Below, piece by piece: positions 9,448-22,500 of a stretch of 64,000 nucleotides of DNA. How positions within the stretch are numbered: the first letter of the stretch is position 1; every line of letters starts with the position of its first letter. The notes under the pieces are model-generated. The model was not told the origin of the DNA and did no database searches. It worked only from the letters and a program-made list of their open reading frames with translations. The stretch is from Oasisia sp. SBJ-2009 (lineage: Eukaryota > Annelida > Polychaeta > Sabellida > Siboglinidae): NCBI GenBank assembly GCA_964017155.1, contig OZ024857.1, forward strand, positions 384,201 through 448,200. Reading direction: 5' to 3'. The position numbers and the translations under genes were made by a program.

Positions 9448-10456
9448 CTTTTATGAGAGATTGCGCGTGAAGGTACGCGCCCGCAAGTGTTGGCACTTAT
9501 GTACAAGTCGGGCCCACCTCAATTTTGGTATTATAACTGTATTTTTGCCAACATTTGATACTTGATTTTGTTAATTCAATCAATTATAATCATTTTGCGC
9601 ATATTAATGTTTTATATACAGCGCGTCTTAGCAGACTTTTGAGGTCGAAAAGACAGCGTTGTCGGCATAAACAAACTGTTTATCGCTCATTTCATATGCA
9701 CAGCGCAGTAACATGCACCTCTGCGCTTGCGACTGGCACAATTCGCGCTGTCTTTTCGACCTCAACAGTTTGCCAAGACGCGCTGTTTATAAAACATAAA
9801 TACGCGCAAGATGATTATAATTGAATGAATTAATTTAATCAAGTATCAAATGTTGGCAAAAATACTGATATAATAGCAACATTGAGGTGGGTCCGACTTG
9901 TACATAAGTGCCAAATAGTGAAATACTGAAAACAAATTGAGAGTATACGTGCTTTTATGAGAGAGTGCGCGTGAAGTTGCGCGCCTGCAAGTGTAGGCAT
10001 TGATGTACAAGTCGGGCCCACCTCAATTTTGGTATTATAACTGTATCTTTGCCAACATTTGATACTTGATTTTGTTAATTCAATCAATTATAATCATCTT
10101 GCGCATATATATGTTTTATAACCAGCGCGTCTCAGCAGATTTTAAGGTCGAAAAGACAGCGTGGTCGGCATAAACACATTGTTTATCGCTCAATTCATAT
10201 GCACAGCGGAGTAACATGCACCGCTGCGCTTGCGACTGGCACAAATCGCGCTGTCTTTTCGACCTCAAAAGTTTGCCAAGACGCGCTGTTTATAAAACAT
10301 AAATACGCGCAAGATGATTATAATTGAATGAATTAATTTATTCAAGTATCAAATGTTGGCAAAAATACTGATATAATAGCAACATTGAGGTGGGTCCGAC
10401 TTGTACATAAGTGCCAAATAGTGAAATACTGAAAACAAATTGAGAGTATACGTGAT

Positions 10457-10464
10457 TTTATTTA
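10457..10464. repeat. TTTA tandem duplication in a linker
   Basis: The linker reads gattttatttatgaaag where others read gcttttatgagag. One extra TTTA accounts for the 507-bp spacing between anchors 10059 and 10566. It was not seen in any other unit. Confidence 0.85.
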
Positions 10465-12144
10465 TGAAAGAGTGCGCGTGAAGGTACGCGTCCGCAAGTG
10501 GTGGCACTTATGTACAAGTCGGGCCCACCTCAATTTTGGTATTATAACTGTATTTTTGCCAACATTTGATACTTGATTTTGTTAATTCAATCAATTATAA
10601 TCATCTTGCGCATATTAATGTTTTATATACAGCGCGTTCTAGCAGACTTTTGAGGTCGAAAAGACAGCGTGGTCGGCATAAACAAACTGTTTATCGCTCA
10701 TTTCATATGCACAGCGCAGTAACATGCACCTCTTCGCTTGCGACTGGCACAATTCGCGCTGTCTTTTCGACCTCAAAAGTTTGCTAAGACGCGCTGTTTA
10801 TAAAACATAAATACGCGCAAGATGATTATAATTGAATGAATTAATTTAATCAAGTATCAAATGTTGGCAAAAATACTGATATAATAGCAACATTGAGGTG
10901 GGTCCGACTTGTACATAAGTGCCAAATAGTGAAATACTGAAAACAAATTGAGAGTATACGTGCTTTTATGAGAGAGTGCGCGTGAAGTTGCGCGGCCGCA
11001 AGTGTAGGCATTAATGTACAAGTCGGGCCCACCTCAATTTTGGTATTATAACTGTATCTTTGCTAACATTTGATACTTGATTTTGTTAATTCAATCAATT
11101 ATAATCATCTTGCGCATATTAATGTTTTATATACAGCGCGTCCTAGCAGACTTTTGAGGTCGAAAAGACAGCGTGGTCGGCATAAACAAACTGTTTATCG
11201 CTCATTTCATATGCACAGCGCAGTAACATGCACCTCTTCGCTTGCGACTGGCACAATTCGCGCTGTCTTTTCGACCTCAAAAGTTTGCCAAGACGCGCTG
11301 TTTATAAAACATAAATACGCGCAAGATGATTATAATTGAATGAATTAATTTAATCAAGTATCAAATGTTGGCAAAAATACTGATATAATAGCAACATTGA
11401 GGTGGGTCCGACTTGTACATAAGTGCCAAATAGTGAAATACTGAAAACAAATTGAGAGTATACGTGCTTTTATGAGAGAGTGCGCGTGAAGTTGCGCGCC
11501 CGCAAGTGTAGGCATTGATGTACAAGTCGGGCCCACCTCAATGTTGGTATTATAACTGTATCTTTGCCAACATTTGATACTTGATTTTGTTAATTCAATC
11601 AATTATAATCATCTTCCGCATATATATGTTTTATAACCAGCGCGTCTCAGCAGATTTTAAGGTCGAAAAGACAGCGTGGTCGGCATAAACAAATTGTTTA
11701 TCGCTCAATTCATATGCACAGCGGAGTAACATGCACCGCTGCGCTTGCGACTGGCACAATTCGCGCTGTCTTTTCGACCTCAAAAGTTTGCCAAGACGCG
11801 CTGTTTATAAAACATAAATACGCGCAAGATGATTATAATTGAATGAATTAATTTAATCAAGTATCAAATGTTGGCAAAAATACTGATATAATAGCAACAT
11901 TGAGGTGGGTCCGACTTGTACATAAGTGCCAAATAGTGAAATACTGAAAACAAATTGAGAGTATACGTGCTTTTATGAGAGAGTGCGCGTGAAGTTGCGC
12001 GCCCGCAAGTGTAGGCATTGATGTACAAGTCGGGCCCACCTAAATGTTGGTATTATAACTGTATTTTTGCCAACATTTGATACTTGATTTTGTTAATTCA
12101 ATCAATTATAATCATCTTGCGCATATTAATGTTTTATATACATA

Positions 12145-12176
12145 GTCTTAGCAGACTTTTGTCTTAGCAGACTTTT
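12145..12176 (+). repeat. 16-bp tandem duplication within a left arm
   Basis: The motif gtcttagcagactttt occurs twice in a row (12145-12160 and 12161-12176). The preceding cagcgcg is reduced to catag, so the unit is 14 bp longer than normal (anchor spacing 518). This is the largest insertion in the array and is unique to this unit, so it postdates the local amplification or was never spread. Confidence 0.92.
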
Positions 12177-12640
12177 GAGGTCGAAAAGACAGCGTTGTCG
12201 GCATAAACAAACTGTTTATCGCTCATTTCATATGCACAGCGCAGTAACATGCACCTCTGCGCTTGCGACTGGCACAATTCGCGCTGTCTTTTCGACCTCA
12301 ACAGTTTGCCAAGACGCGCTGTTTATAAAACATAAATACGCGCAAGATGATTATAATTGAATGAATTAATTTATTCAAGTATCAAATGTTGGCAAAAATA
12401 CTGATATAATAGCAACATTGAGGTGGGTCCGACTTGTACATAAGTGCCAAATAGTGAAATACTGAAAACAAATTGAGAGTATACGTGCTTTTATGAGAGA
12501 GTGCGCGAGAAGTTGCGCGCCCGCAAGTGTAGGCATTGATGTACAAGTCGGGCCCACCTCAATTTTGGTATTATAACTGTATCTTTGCCAACATTTGATA
12601 CTTGATTTTGTTAATTCAATCAATTATAATCATCTTGCGC

Positions 12641-12650
12641 ATATATATAT
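12641..12650. repeat. AT dinucleotide expansion in a left arm
   Basis: The run after gcgc is ten bases of alternating A and T, where other type A units have eight. It explains the 505-bp spacing between anchors 12595 and 13100. The same unit has the private changes tcaacag and gagagcg. Confidence 0.8.
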
Positions 12651-15600
12651 GTTTTATAACCAGAGCGTCTCAACAGATTTTAAGGTCGAAAAGAGAGCGT
12701 GGTCGGCATAAACAAATTGTTTATCGCTCAATTCATATGCACAGCGGAGTAACATGCACCGCTGCGCTTGCGACTGGCACAATTCGCGCTGTCTTTTCGA
12801 CCTCAAAAGTTTGCCAAGACGCGCTGTTTATAAAACATAAATACGCGCAAGATGATTATAATTGAATGAATTAATTTAATCAAGTATCAAATGTTGGCAA
12901 AAATACTGATATAATAGCAACATTGAGGTGGGTCCGACTTGTACATAAGTGCCAAATAGTGAAATACTGAAAACAAATTGAGAGTATACGTGCTTTTATG
13001 AGAGAGTGCGCGTGAAGTTGCGCGCCCGCAAGTGTAGGCATTGATGTACAAGTCGGGCCCACCTCAATTTTGGTATTATAACTGTATCTTTGCCAACATT
13101 TGATACTTGATTTTGTTAATTCAATCAATTATAATCATCTTGCGCATATATATGTTTTATAACCAGCGCGTCTCAGCAGATTTTAAGGTCGAAAAGACAG
13201 CGTGGTCGGCATAAACCCATTGTTTATCGCTCAATTCATATGCACAGCGGAGTAACATGCACCGCTGCGCTTGCGACTGGCACAAATCGCGCTGTCTTTT
13301 CGACCTCAAAAGTTTGCCAAGACGCGCTGTTTATAAAACATAAATACGCGCTAGATGATTAAAATTGAATTAATTAATTTAATCAAGTATCAAATGTTGG
13401 CAAAAACACTGATATAATAGCAACATTGAGGTGTTTCCGACTTGTACATAAGTGCCAAATAGTGAAATACTGAAAACAAATTGAGAGTATACATGCTTTT
13501 ATGAGAGAGTGCGCGTGAAGTTGCGCGCCCGCAAGTGTAGGCATTGATGTACAAGTCGGGCCCACCTCAATTTTGGTATTATAACTGTATCTTTGCCAAC
13601 ATTTGATACTTGATTTTGTTAATTCAATCAATTATAATCATCTTCCGCATATATATGTTTTATAACCAGCGCGTCTCAGCAGCTTTTAAGGTCGAAAAGA
13701 CAGCGTGGTCGGCATAAACAAATTGTTTATCGCTCAATTCATATGCACAGCGGAGTAACATGCACCGCTGCGCTTGCGACTGGCACAAATCGCGCTGTCT
13801 TTTCGACCTCAAAAGTTTGCCAAGACGCGCTGTTTATAAAACATAAATACGCGCAAGATGATTAAAATTGAATGAATTAATTTAATCAAGTATCAAATGT
13901 TGGCAAAAATACTGATATAATAGCAACATTGAGGTGGGTCCGACTTGTACATAAGTGCCAAATAGTGAAATACTGAAAACAAATTGAGAGTATACGTGCT
14001 TTTATGAGAGAGTGCGCGTGAAGTTGCGCGCCCGCAAGTGTAGGCATTGATGTACAAGTCGGGCCCACCTCAATTTTGGTATTATAACTGTATCTTTGCC
14101 AACATTTGATACTTGATTTTGTTAATTCAATCAATTATAATCATCTTGCGCATATATATGTTTTATAACCAGAGCGTCTCAGCAGATTTTAAGGTCGAAA
14201 AGAGAGCGTGGTCGGCATAAACAAATTGTTTATCGCTCAATTCATATGCACAGCGCAGTAACATGCACCGCTGCGCTTGCGACTGGCACAAATCGCGCTG
14301 TCTTTTCGACCTCAAAAGTTTGCCAAGACGCGCTGTTTATAAAACATAAATACGCGCAAGATGATTATAATTGAATGAATTAATTTAATCAAGTATCAAA
14401 TGTTGGCAAAAATACTGATATAATAGCAACATTGAGGTGGGTCCGATTTGTACATAAGTGCCAAATAGTGAAATACTGAAAACAAATTGAGAGTATACGT
14501 GCTTTTATGAGAGAGTGCGCGTGAAGTTGCGCGCCCGCAAGTGTAGGCATTGATGTACAAGTCGGGCCCACCTCAATTTTGGTATTATAACTGTATCTTT
14601 GCCAACATTTGATACTTGATTTTGTTAATTCAATCAATTATAATCATCTTGCGCATATATATGTTTTATAACCAGCGCGTCTCAGCAGATTTTAAGGTCG
14701 AAAAGACAGCGTGGTCGGCATAAACACATTGTTTATCGCTCAATTCATATGCACAGCGGAGTAACATGCACCGCTGCGCTTGCGACTGGCACAAATCGCG
14801 CTGTCTTTTCGACCTCAAAAGTTTGCCAAGACGCGCTGTTTATAAAACATAAATACGCGCAAGATGATTATAATTGAATGAATTAATTTATTCAAGTATC
14901 AAATGTTGGCAAAAATACTGATATAATAGCAACATTGAGGTGGGTCCGACTTGTACATAAGTGCCAAATAGTGAAATACTGAAAACAAATTGAGAGGATA
15001 CGTGCTTTTATGAGAGAGTGCGCGTGAAGTTGCGCGCCCGCAAGTGTAGGCATTGATGTACAAGTCGGGCCCACCTCAATTTTGGTATTATAACTGTATC
15101 TTTGCCAACATTTGATACTTGATTTTGTTAATTCAATCAATTATAATCATCTTGCGCATATATATGTTTTATAACCAGAGCGTCTCAGCAGATTTTAAGG
15201 TCGAAAAGAGAGCGTGGTCGGCATAAACAAATTGTTTATCGCTCAATTCATATGCACAGCGCAGTAACATGCACCGCTGCGCTTGCGACTGGCACAAATC
15301 GCGCTGTCTTTTCGACCTCAACAGTTTGCCAAGACGCGCTGTTTATAAAACATAAATACGCGCAGGATGATTAAAATTGAATGAATTAATTTAATCAAGT
15401 ATCAATTGTTGCCAAAAACACTGATATAATAGCAACATTGAGGTGTTTCCGACTTGTACATAAGTGCCAAATAGTGAAATACTGAAAACAAATTGAGAGT
15501 ATACGTGCTTTTATGAGAGATTGCGCGTGAAGGTACGCGCCCGCAAGTGTTGGCACTTATGTACAAGTCGGGCCCACCTCAATGTTGGTATTATAACTGT

Positions 15601-16011
15601 ATTTTTGCTAACATTTGATACTTGATTTTGTTAATTCAATCAATTATAATCATCTTGCGCATATTAATGTTTTATATACAGCGCGTCCTAGCAGACTTTT
15701 GAGGTCGAAAAGACAGCGTGGTCGGCATAAACAAACTGTTTATCGCTCATTTCATTTGCACAGCGCAGTAACATGCACCTCTGCGCTTGCGACTGGCACA
15801 ATTCGCGCTGTCTTTTCGACCTCAACAGTTTGCCAAGACGCGCTGTTTATAAAACATAAATACGCGCAAGATGATTATAATTGAATGAATTAATTTAATC
15901 AAGTATCAAATGTTGGCAAAAATACTGATATAATAGCAACATTGAGGTGGGTCCGACTTGTACATATGTGCCAAATAGTGAAATACTGAAAACAAATTGA
16001 GAGCATACGTG

Positions 16012-19000
16012 CTTTTATGAGAGAGTGCGCGTGAAGTTGCGCGCCCGCAAGTGTAGGCATTAATGTACAAGTCGGGCCCACCTCAATTTTGGTATTATAA
16101 CTGTATCTTTGCTAACATTTGATACTTGATTTTGTTAATTCAATCAATTATAATCATCTTGCGCATATTAATGTTTTATATACAGCGCGTCCTAGCAGAC
16201 TTTTGAGGTCGAAAAGACAGCGTGGTCGGCATAAACAAACTGTTTATCGCTCATTTCATATGCACAGCGCAGTAACATGCACCTCTTCGCTTGCGACTGG
16301 CACAATTCGCGCTGTCTTTTGGACCTCAAAAGTTTGCTAAGACGCGCTGTTTATAAAACATAAATACGCGCAAGATGATTATAATTGAATGAATTAATTT
16401 AATCAAGTATCAAATGTTGGCAAAAATACTGATATAATAGCAACATTGAGGTGGGTCCGACTTGTACATAAGTGCCAAATAGTGAAATACTGAAAACAAA
16501 TTGAGAGTATACGTGCTTTTATGAGAGATTGCGCGTGAAGGTACGCGCCCGCAAGTGTTGGCACTTATGTACAAGTCGGGCCCACCTCAATTTTGGTAAT
16601 ATAACTGTATTTTTGCCAACATTTGATACTTGATTTTTTTAATTCAATCAATTATAATCATCTTGCGCATATTAATGTTTTATATACAGCGCGTCCTAGC
16701 AGACTTTTGAGGTCGAAAAGACAGCGTGGTCGGCATAAACAAACTGTTTATCGCTCATTTCATATGCACAGCGCAGTAACATGCACCTCTTCGCTTGCGA
16801 CTGGCACAATTCGCGCTGTCTTTTCGACCTCAAAAGTTTGCTAAGACGCGCTGTTTATAAAACATAAATACGCGCAAGATGATTATAATTGAATGAATTA
16901 ATTTAATCAAGTATCAAATGTTGGCAAAAATACTGATATAATAGCAACATTGAGGTGGGTCCGACTTGTACATAAGTGCCAAATAGTGAAATACTGAAAA
17001 CAAATTGAGAGCATACGTGCTTTTATGAGAGAGTGCGCGTGAAGTTGCGCGCCCGCAAGTGTAGGCATTAACGTACAAGTCCGGCCCACCTCAATTTTGG
17101 TATTATAACTGTATCTTTGCCAACATTTGATACTTGATTTTGTTAATTCAATCAATTATAATCATCTTGCGCATATATATGTTTTATAACCAGCGCGTCT
17201 CAGCAGATTTTAAGGTCGAAAAGACAGCGTGGTCGGCATAAACCCATTGTTTATCGCTCAATTCATATGCACAGCGGAGTAACATGCACCGCTGCGCTTG
17301 CGACTGGCACAAATCGCGCTGTCTTTTCGACCTCAAAAGTTTGCCAAGACGCGCTGTTTATAAAACATAAATACGCGCAAGATGATTAAAATTGAATGAA
17401 TTAATTTAATCAAGTATCAAATGTTGGCAAAAACACTGATATAATAGCAACATTGAGGTGTTTCCGACTTGTACATAAGTGCCAAATAGTGAAATACTGA
17501 AAACAAATTGAGAGTATGCGTGCTTTTATGAGAGATTGCGCGTGAAGGTACGCGCCCGCAAGTGTAGGCATTAATGTACAAGTCGGGCCCACCTCAATTT
17601 TGGTATTATAACTGTATCTTTGCTAACATTTGATACTTGATTTTGTTAATTCAATCAATTATAATAATCTTGCGCATATTAATGTTTTATATACAGCGCG
17701 TCCTAGCAGACTTTTGAGGTCGAAAAGACAGCGTGGTCGGCATAAACAAACTGTTTATCGCTCATTTCATATGCACAGCGGAGTAACATGCACCGCTGCG
17801 CTTGCGACTGGCACAAATCGCGCTGTCTTTTCGACCTCAAAAGTTTGCCAAGACGCGCTGTTTATAAAACATAAATACGCGCAAGATGATTAAAATTGAA
17901 TGAATTAATTTAATCAAGTATCAAATGTTGGCAAAAATACTGATATAATAGCAACATTGAGGTGGGTCCGACTTGTACATAAGTGCCAAATAGTGAAATA
18001 CTGAAAACAAATTGAGAGTATACGTGCTTTTATGAGAGAGTGCGCGTGAAGTTGCGCGCCCGCAAGTGTAGGCATTGATGTACAAGTCGGGCCCACCTCA
18101 ATTTTGGTATTATAACTGTATCTTTGCCAACATTTGATACTTGATTTTGTTAATTCAATCAATTATAATCATCTTGCGCATATATATGTTTTATAACCAG
18201 CGCGTCTCAGCAGATTTTAAGGTCGAAAAGACAGCGTGGTCGGCATAAACACATTGTTTATCGCTCAATTCATATGCACAGCGGAGTAACATGCACCGCT
18301 GCGCTTGCGACTGGCACAAATCGCGCTGTCTTTTCGACCTCAAAAGTTTGCCAAGACGCGCTGTTTATAAAACATAAATACGCGCAAGATGATTATAATT
18401 GAATGAATTAATTTATTCAAGTATCAAATGTTGGCAAAAATACTGATATAATAGCAACATTGAGGTGGGTCCGACTTGTACATAAGTGCCAAATAGTGAA
18501 ATACTGAAAACAAATTGAGAGTATACGTGCTTTTATGAGAGAGTGCGCGTGAAGTTGCGCGCCCGCAAGTGTAGGCATTGATGTACAAGTCGGGCCCACC
18601 TCAATTTTGGTATTATAACTGTATCTTTGCCAACATTTGATACTTGATTTTGTTAATTCAATCAATTATAATCATCTTGCGCATATATATGTTTTATAAC
18701 CAGAGCGTCTCAGCAGATTTTAAGGTCGAAAAGAGAGCGTGGTCGGCATAAACAAATTGTTTATCGCTCAATTCATATGCACAGCGCAGTAACATGCACC
18801 GCTGCGCTTGCGACTGGCACAAATCGCGCTGTCTTTTCGACCTCAAAAGTTTGCCAAGACGCGCTGTTTATAAAACATAAATACGCGCAAGATGATTATA
18901 ATTGAATGAATTAATTTAATCAAGTATCAAATGTTGGCAAAAATACTGATATAATAGCAACATTGAGGTGGGTCCGATTTGTACATAAGTGCCAAATAGT

Positions 19001-19535
19001 GAAATACTGAAAACAAATTGAGAGTATACGTGCTTTTATGAGAGAGTGCGCGTGAAGTTGCGCGCCCGCAAGTGTAGGCATTGATGTACAAGTCGGGCCC
19101 ACCTCAATTTTGGTATTATAACTGTATCTTTGCCAACATTTGATACTTGATTTTGTTAATTCAATCAATTATAATCATCTTGCGCATATATATGTTTTAT
19201 AACCAGCGCGTCTCAGCAGATTTTAAGGTCGAAAAGACAGCGTGGTCGGCATAAACACATTGTTTATCGCTCAATTCATATGCACAGCGGAGTAACATGC
19301 ACCGCTGCGCTTGCGACTGGCACAAATCGCGCTGTCTTTTCGACCTCAAAAGTTTGCCAAGACGCGCTGTTTATAAAACATAAATACGCGCAAGATGATT
19401 ATAATTGAATGAATTAATTTAATCAAGTATCAAATGTTGGCAAAAATACTGATATAATAGCAACATTGAGGTGGGTCCGACTTGTACATATGTGCCAAAT
19501 AGTGAAATACTGAAAACAAATTGAGAGCATACGTG
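16012..19535. repeat. 14-unit HOR, shortened copy (7 units)
   Basis: Anchors are 16119 (W), 16623 (Q/F hybrid), 17127 (GRT), 17630 (NN), 18134 (A), 18637 (A') and 19140 (A). Compared with full copies it lacks seven units. Part of the loss is explained by the hybrid at 16623, whose left end is Q-like and right end F-like. The NN unit is followed directly by A, so another crossover removed an odd number of A/A' units. Confidence 0.85.
16617..16638. other. Crossover interval between Q and F units
   Basis: To the left, the unit has Q-specific bases (ggtaatata, tatttttgcc, ttggcactt). To the right it has F-specific bases (gattttttt, then aatcatctt and tcctagcag). The last Q base is at 16617 and the first F base at 16638. 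In full copies Q and F are adjacent, so this hybrid is what an unequal exchange one unit out of register would leave. Confidence 0.85.
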
Positions 19536-22500
19536 CTTTTATGAGAGAGTGCGCGTGAAGTTGCGCGCCCGCAAGTGTAGGCATTAATGTACAAGTCGGG
19601 CCCACCTCAATTTTGGTATTATAACTGTATCTTTGCTAACATTTGATACTTGATTTTGTTAATTCAATCAATTATAATCATCTTGCGCATATTAATGTTT
19701 TATATACAGCGCGTCCTAGCAGACTTTTGAGGTCGAAAAGACAGCGTGGTCGGCATAAACAAACTGTTTATCGCTCATTTCATATGCACAGCGCAGTAAC
19801 ATGCACCTCTTCGCTTGCGACTGGCACAATTCGCGCTGTCTTTTGGACCTCAAAAGTTTGCTAAGACGCGCTGTTTATAAAACATAAATACGCGCAAGAT
19901 GATTATAATTGAATGAATTAATTTAATCAAGTATCAAATGTTGGCAAAAATACTGATATAATAGCAACATTGAGGTGGGTCCGACTTGTACATAAGTGCC
20001 AAATAGTGAAATACTGAAAACAAATTGAGAGTATACGTGCTTTTATGAGAGATTGCGCGTGAAGGTACGCGCCCGCAAGTGTTGGCACTTATGTACAAGT
20101 CGGGCCCACCTCAATTTTGGTAATATAACTGTATTTTTGCCAACATTTGATACTTGATTTTGTTAATTCAATCAATTATAATCAACTTGCGCATATTAAT
20201 GTTTTATATACAACGCGTCTTAGCAGACTTTTGAGGTCGAAAAGACAGCGTTGTCGGCATAAACAAACTGTTTATCGCTCATTTCATATGCACAGCGCAG
20301 TAACATGCACCTCTGCGCTTGCGACTGGCACAATTCGCGCTGTCTTTTCGACCTCAACAGTTTGCCAAGACGCGCTGTTTATAAAACATAAATACGCGCA
20401 AGATGATTATAATTGAATGAATTAATTTAATCAAGTATCAAATGTTGGCAAAAATACTGATATAATAGCAACATTGAGGTGGGTCCGACTTGTACATAAG
20501 TGCCAAATAGTGAAATACTTAAAACAAATTGAGAGTATACGTGCTTTTATGAGAGAGTGCGCGTGAAGTTGCGCGCCCGCAAGTGTAGGCATTAATGTAC
20601 AAGTCGGGCCCACCTCAATTTTGGTATTATAACTGTATCTTTGCTAACATTTGATACTTGATTTTTTTAATTCAATCAATTATAATCATCTTGCGCATAT
20701 TAATGTTTTATATACAGCGCGTCCTAGCAGACTTTTGAGGTCGAAAAGACAGCGTGGTCGGCATAAACAAACTGTTTATCGCTCATTTCATATGCACAGC
20801 GCAGTAACATGCACCTCTTCGCTTGCGACTGGCACAATTCGCGCTGTCTTTTCGACCTCAAAAGTTTGCTAAGACGCGCTGTTTATAAAACATAAATACG
20901 CGCAAGATGATTATAATTGAATGAATTAATTTAATCAAGTATCAAATGTTGGCAAAAATACTGATATAATAGCAACATTGAGGTGGGTCCGACTTGTACA
21001 TAAGTGCCAAATAGTGAAATACTGAAAACAAATTGAGAGCATACGTGCTTTTATGAGAGAGTGCGCGTGAAGTTGCGCGCCCGCAAGTGTAGGCATTAAC
21101 GTACAAGTCCGGCCCACCTCAATTTTGGTATTATAACTGTATCTTTGCCAACATTTGATACTTGATTTTGTTAATTCAATCAATTATAATCATCTTGCGC
21201 ATATATATGTTTTATAACCAGCGCGTCTCAGCAGATTTTAAGGTCGAAAAGACAGCGTGGTCGGCATAAACCCATTGTTTATCGCTCAATTCATATGCAC
21301 AGCGGAGTAACATGCACCGCTGCGCTTGCGACTGGCACAAATCGCGCTGTCTTTTCGACCTCAAAAGTTTGCCAAGACGCGCTGTTTATAAAACATAAAT
21401 ACGCGCAAGATGATTAAAATTGAATGAATTAATTTAATCAAGTATCAAATGTTGGCAAAAACACTGATATAATAGCAACATTGAGGTGTTTCCGACTTGT
21501 ACATAAGTGCCAAATAGTGAAATACTGAAAACAAATTGAGAGTATGCGTGCTTTTATGAGAGATTGCGCGTGAAGGTACGCGCCCGCAAGTGTAGGCATT
21601 AATGTACAAGTCGGGCCCACCTCAATTTTGGTATTATAACTGTATCTTTGCTAACATTTGATACTTGATTTTGTTAATTCAATCAATTATAATAATCTTG
21701 CGCATATTAATGTTTTATATACAGCGCGTCCTAGCAGACTTTTGAGGTCGAAAAGACAGCGTGGTCGGCATAAACAAACTGTTTATCGCTCATTTCATAT
21801 GCACAGCGGAGTAACATACACCGCTGCGCTTGCGACTGGCACAAATCGCGCTGTCTTTTCGACCTCAAAAGTTTGCCAAGACGCGCTGTTTATAAAACAT
21901 AAATACGCGCAAGATGATTAAAATTGAATGAATTAATTTAATCAAGTATCAAATGTTGGCAAAAATACTGATATAATAGCAACATTGAGGTGGGTCCGAC
22001 TTGTACATAAGTGCCAAATAGTGAAATACTGAAAACAAATTGAGAGTATACGTGCTTTTATGAGAGAGTGCGCGTGAAGTTGCGCGCCCGCAAGTGTAGG
22101 CATTGATGTACAAGTCGGGCCCACCTCAATTTTGGTATTATAACTGTATCTTTGCCAACATTTGATACTTGATTTTGTTAATTCAATCAATTATAATCAT
22201 CTTGCGCATATATATGTTTTATAACCAGAGCGTCTCAGCAGATTTTAAGGTCGAAAAGAGAGCGTGGTCGGCATAAACAAATTGTTTATCGCTCAATTCA
22301 TATGCACAGCGCAGTAACATGCACCGCTGCGCTTGCGACTGGCACAAATCGCGCTGTCTTTTCGACCTCAAAAGTTTGCCAAGACGCGCTGTTTATAAAA
22401 CATAAATACGCGCAAGATGATTATAATTGAATGAATTAATTTAATCAAGTATCAAATGTTGGCAAAAATACTGATATAATAGCAACATTGAGGTGGGTCC

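Larger units (their letters stand above)
1..9951. repeat. Block I: mixed full units with ten short units
   Basis: Left-arm anchors are at 97, 600, 1393, 1896, 2691, 3486, 4572, 5658, 6453, 6957, 7752, 8256, 8760 and 9555. The first three units are type A (ataaccag, tcagcag). From 1896 the left arms are type B (atatacag, tcttagcag or similar, usually gcgttgtcgg). Ten 291-bp units lie between them. The order is irregular to about 3.1 kb, then a 1086-bp HOR (3088-6345) and an 1803-bp HOR (6346-9951) follow. The unit at 1896 has extra private changes (ggtcgtaaagacagcgatg). Confidence 0.88.
6346..9951. repeat. 1803-bp higher-order repeat, two tandem copies
   Basis: Copy 1 is 6346-8148 and copy 2 is 8149-9951. 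Each is full + full + short + full (504+504+291+504). Landmarks at 6453, 6957, 7237 and 7752 recur at 8256, 8760, 9040 and 9555, all offset by 1803. Units 1 and 4 of each copy carry atcattttgcgc. Visible differences are gcattaatg against gcattcatg (around 8703) and the last member's right arm (catatatac in copy 1, cataaatac in copy 2). Confidence 0.88.
9952..15507. repeat. Block II: poorly ordered A, A', B and C units
   Basis: Anchors are at 10059 (A), 10566 (C), 11070 (C), 11574 (A, cttccgc), 12077 (B, with a 16-bp duplication), 12595 (A'-like), 13100 (A), 13603 (A, cttccgc), 14106 (A'), 14609 (A) and 15112 (A', caggatg). No period longer than one unit holds across it, and unit lengths vary most here (503, 504, 505, 507, 518). 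Its last three units already show the A'/A alternation of block III. It could be an older, less homogenised stretch between two amplified HOR domains. Confidence 0.8.
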
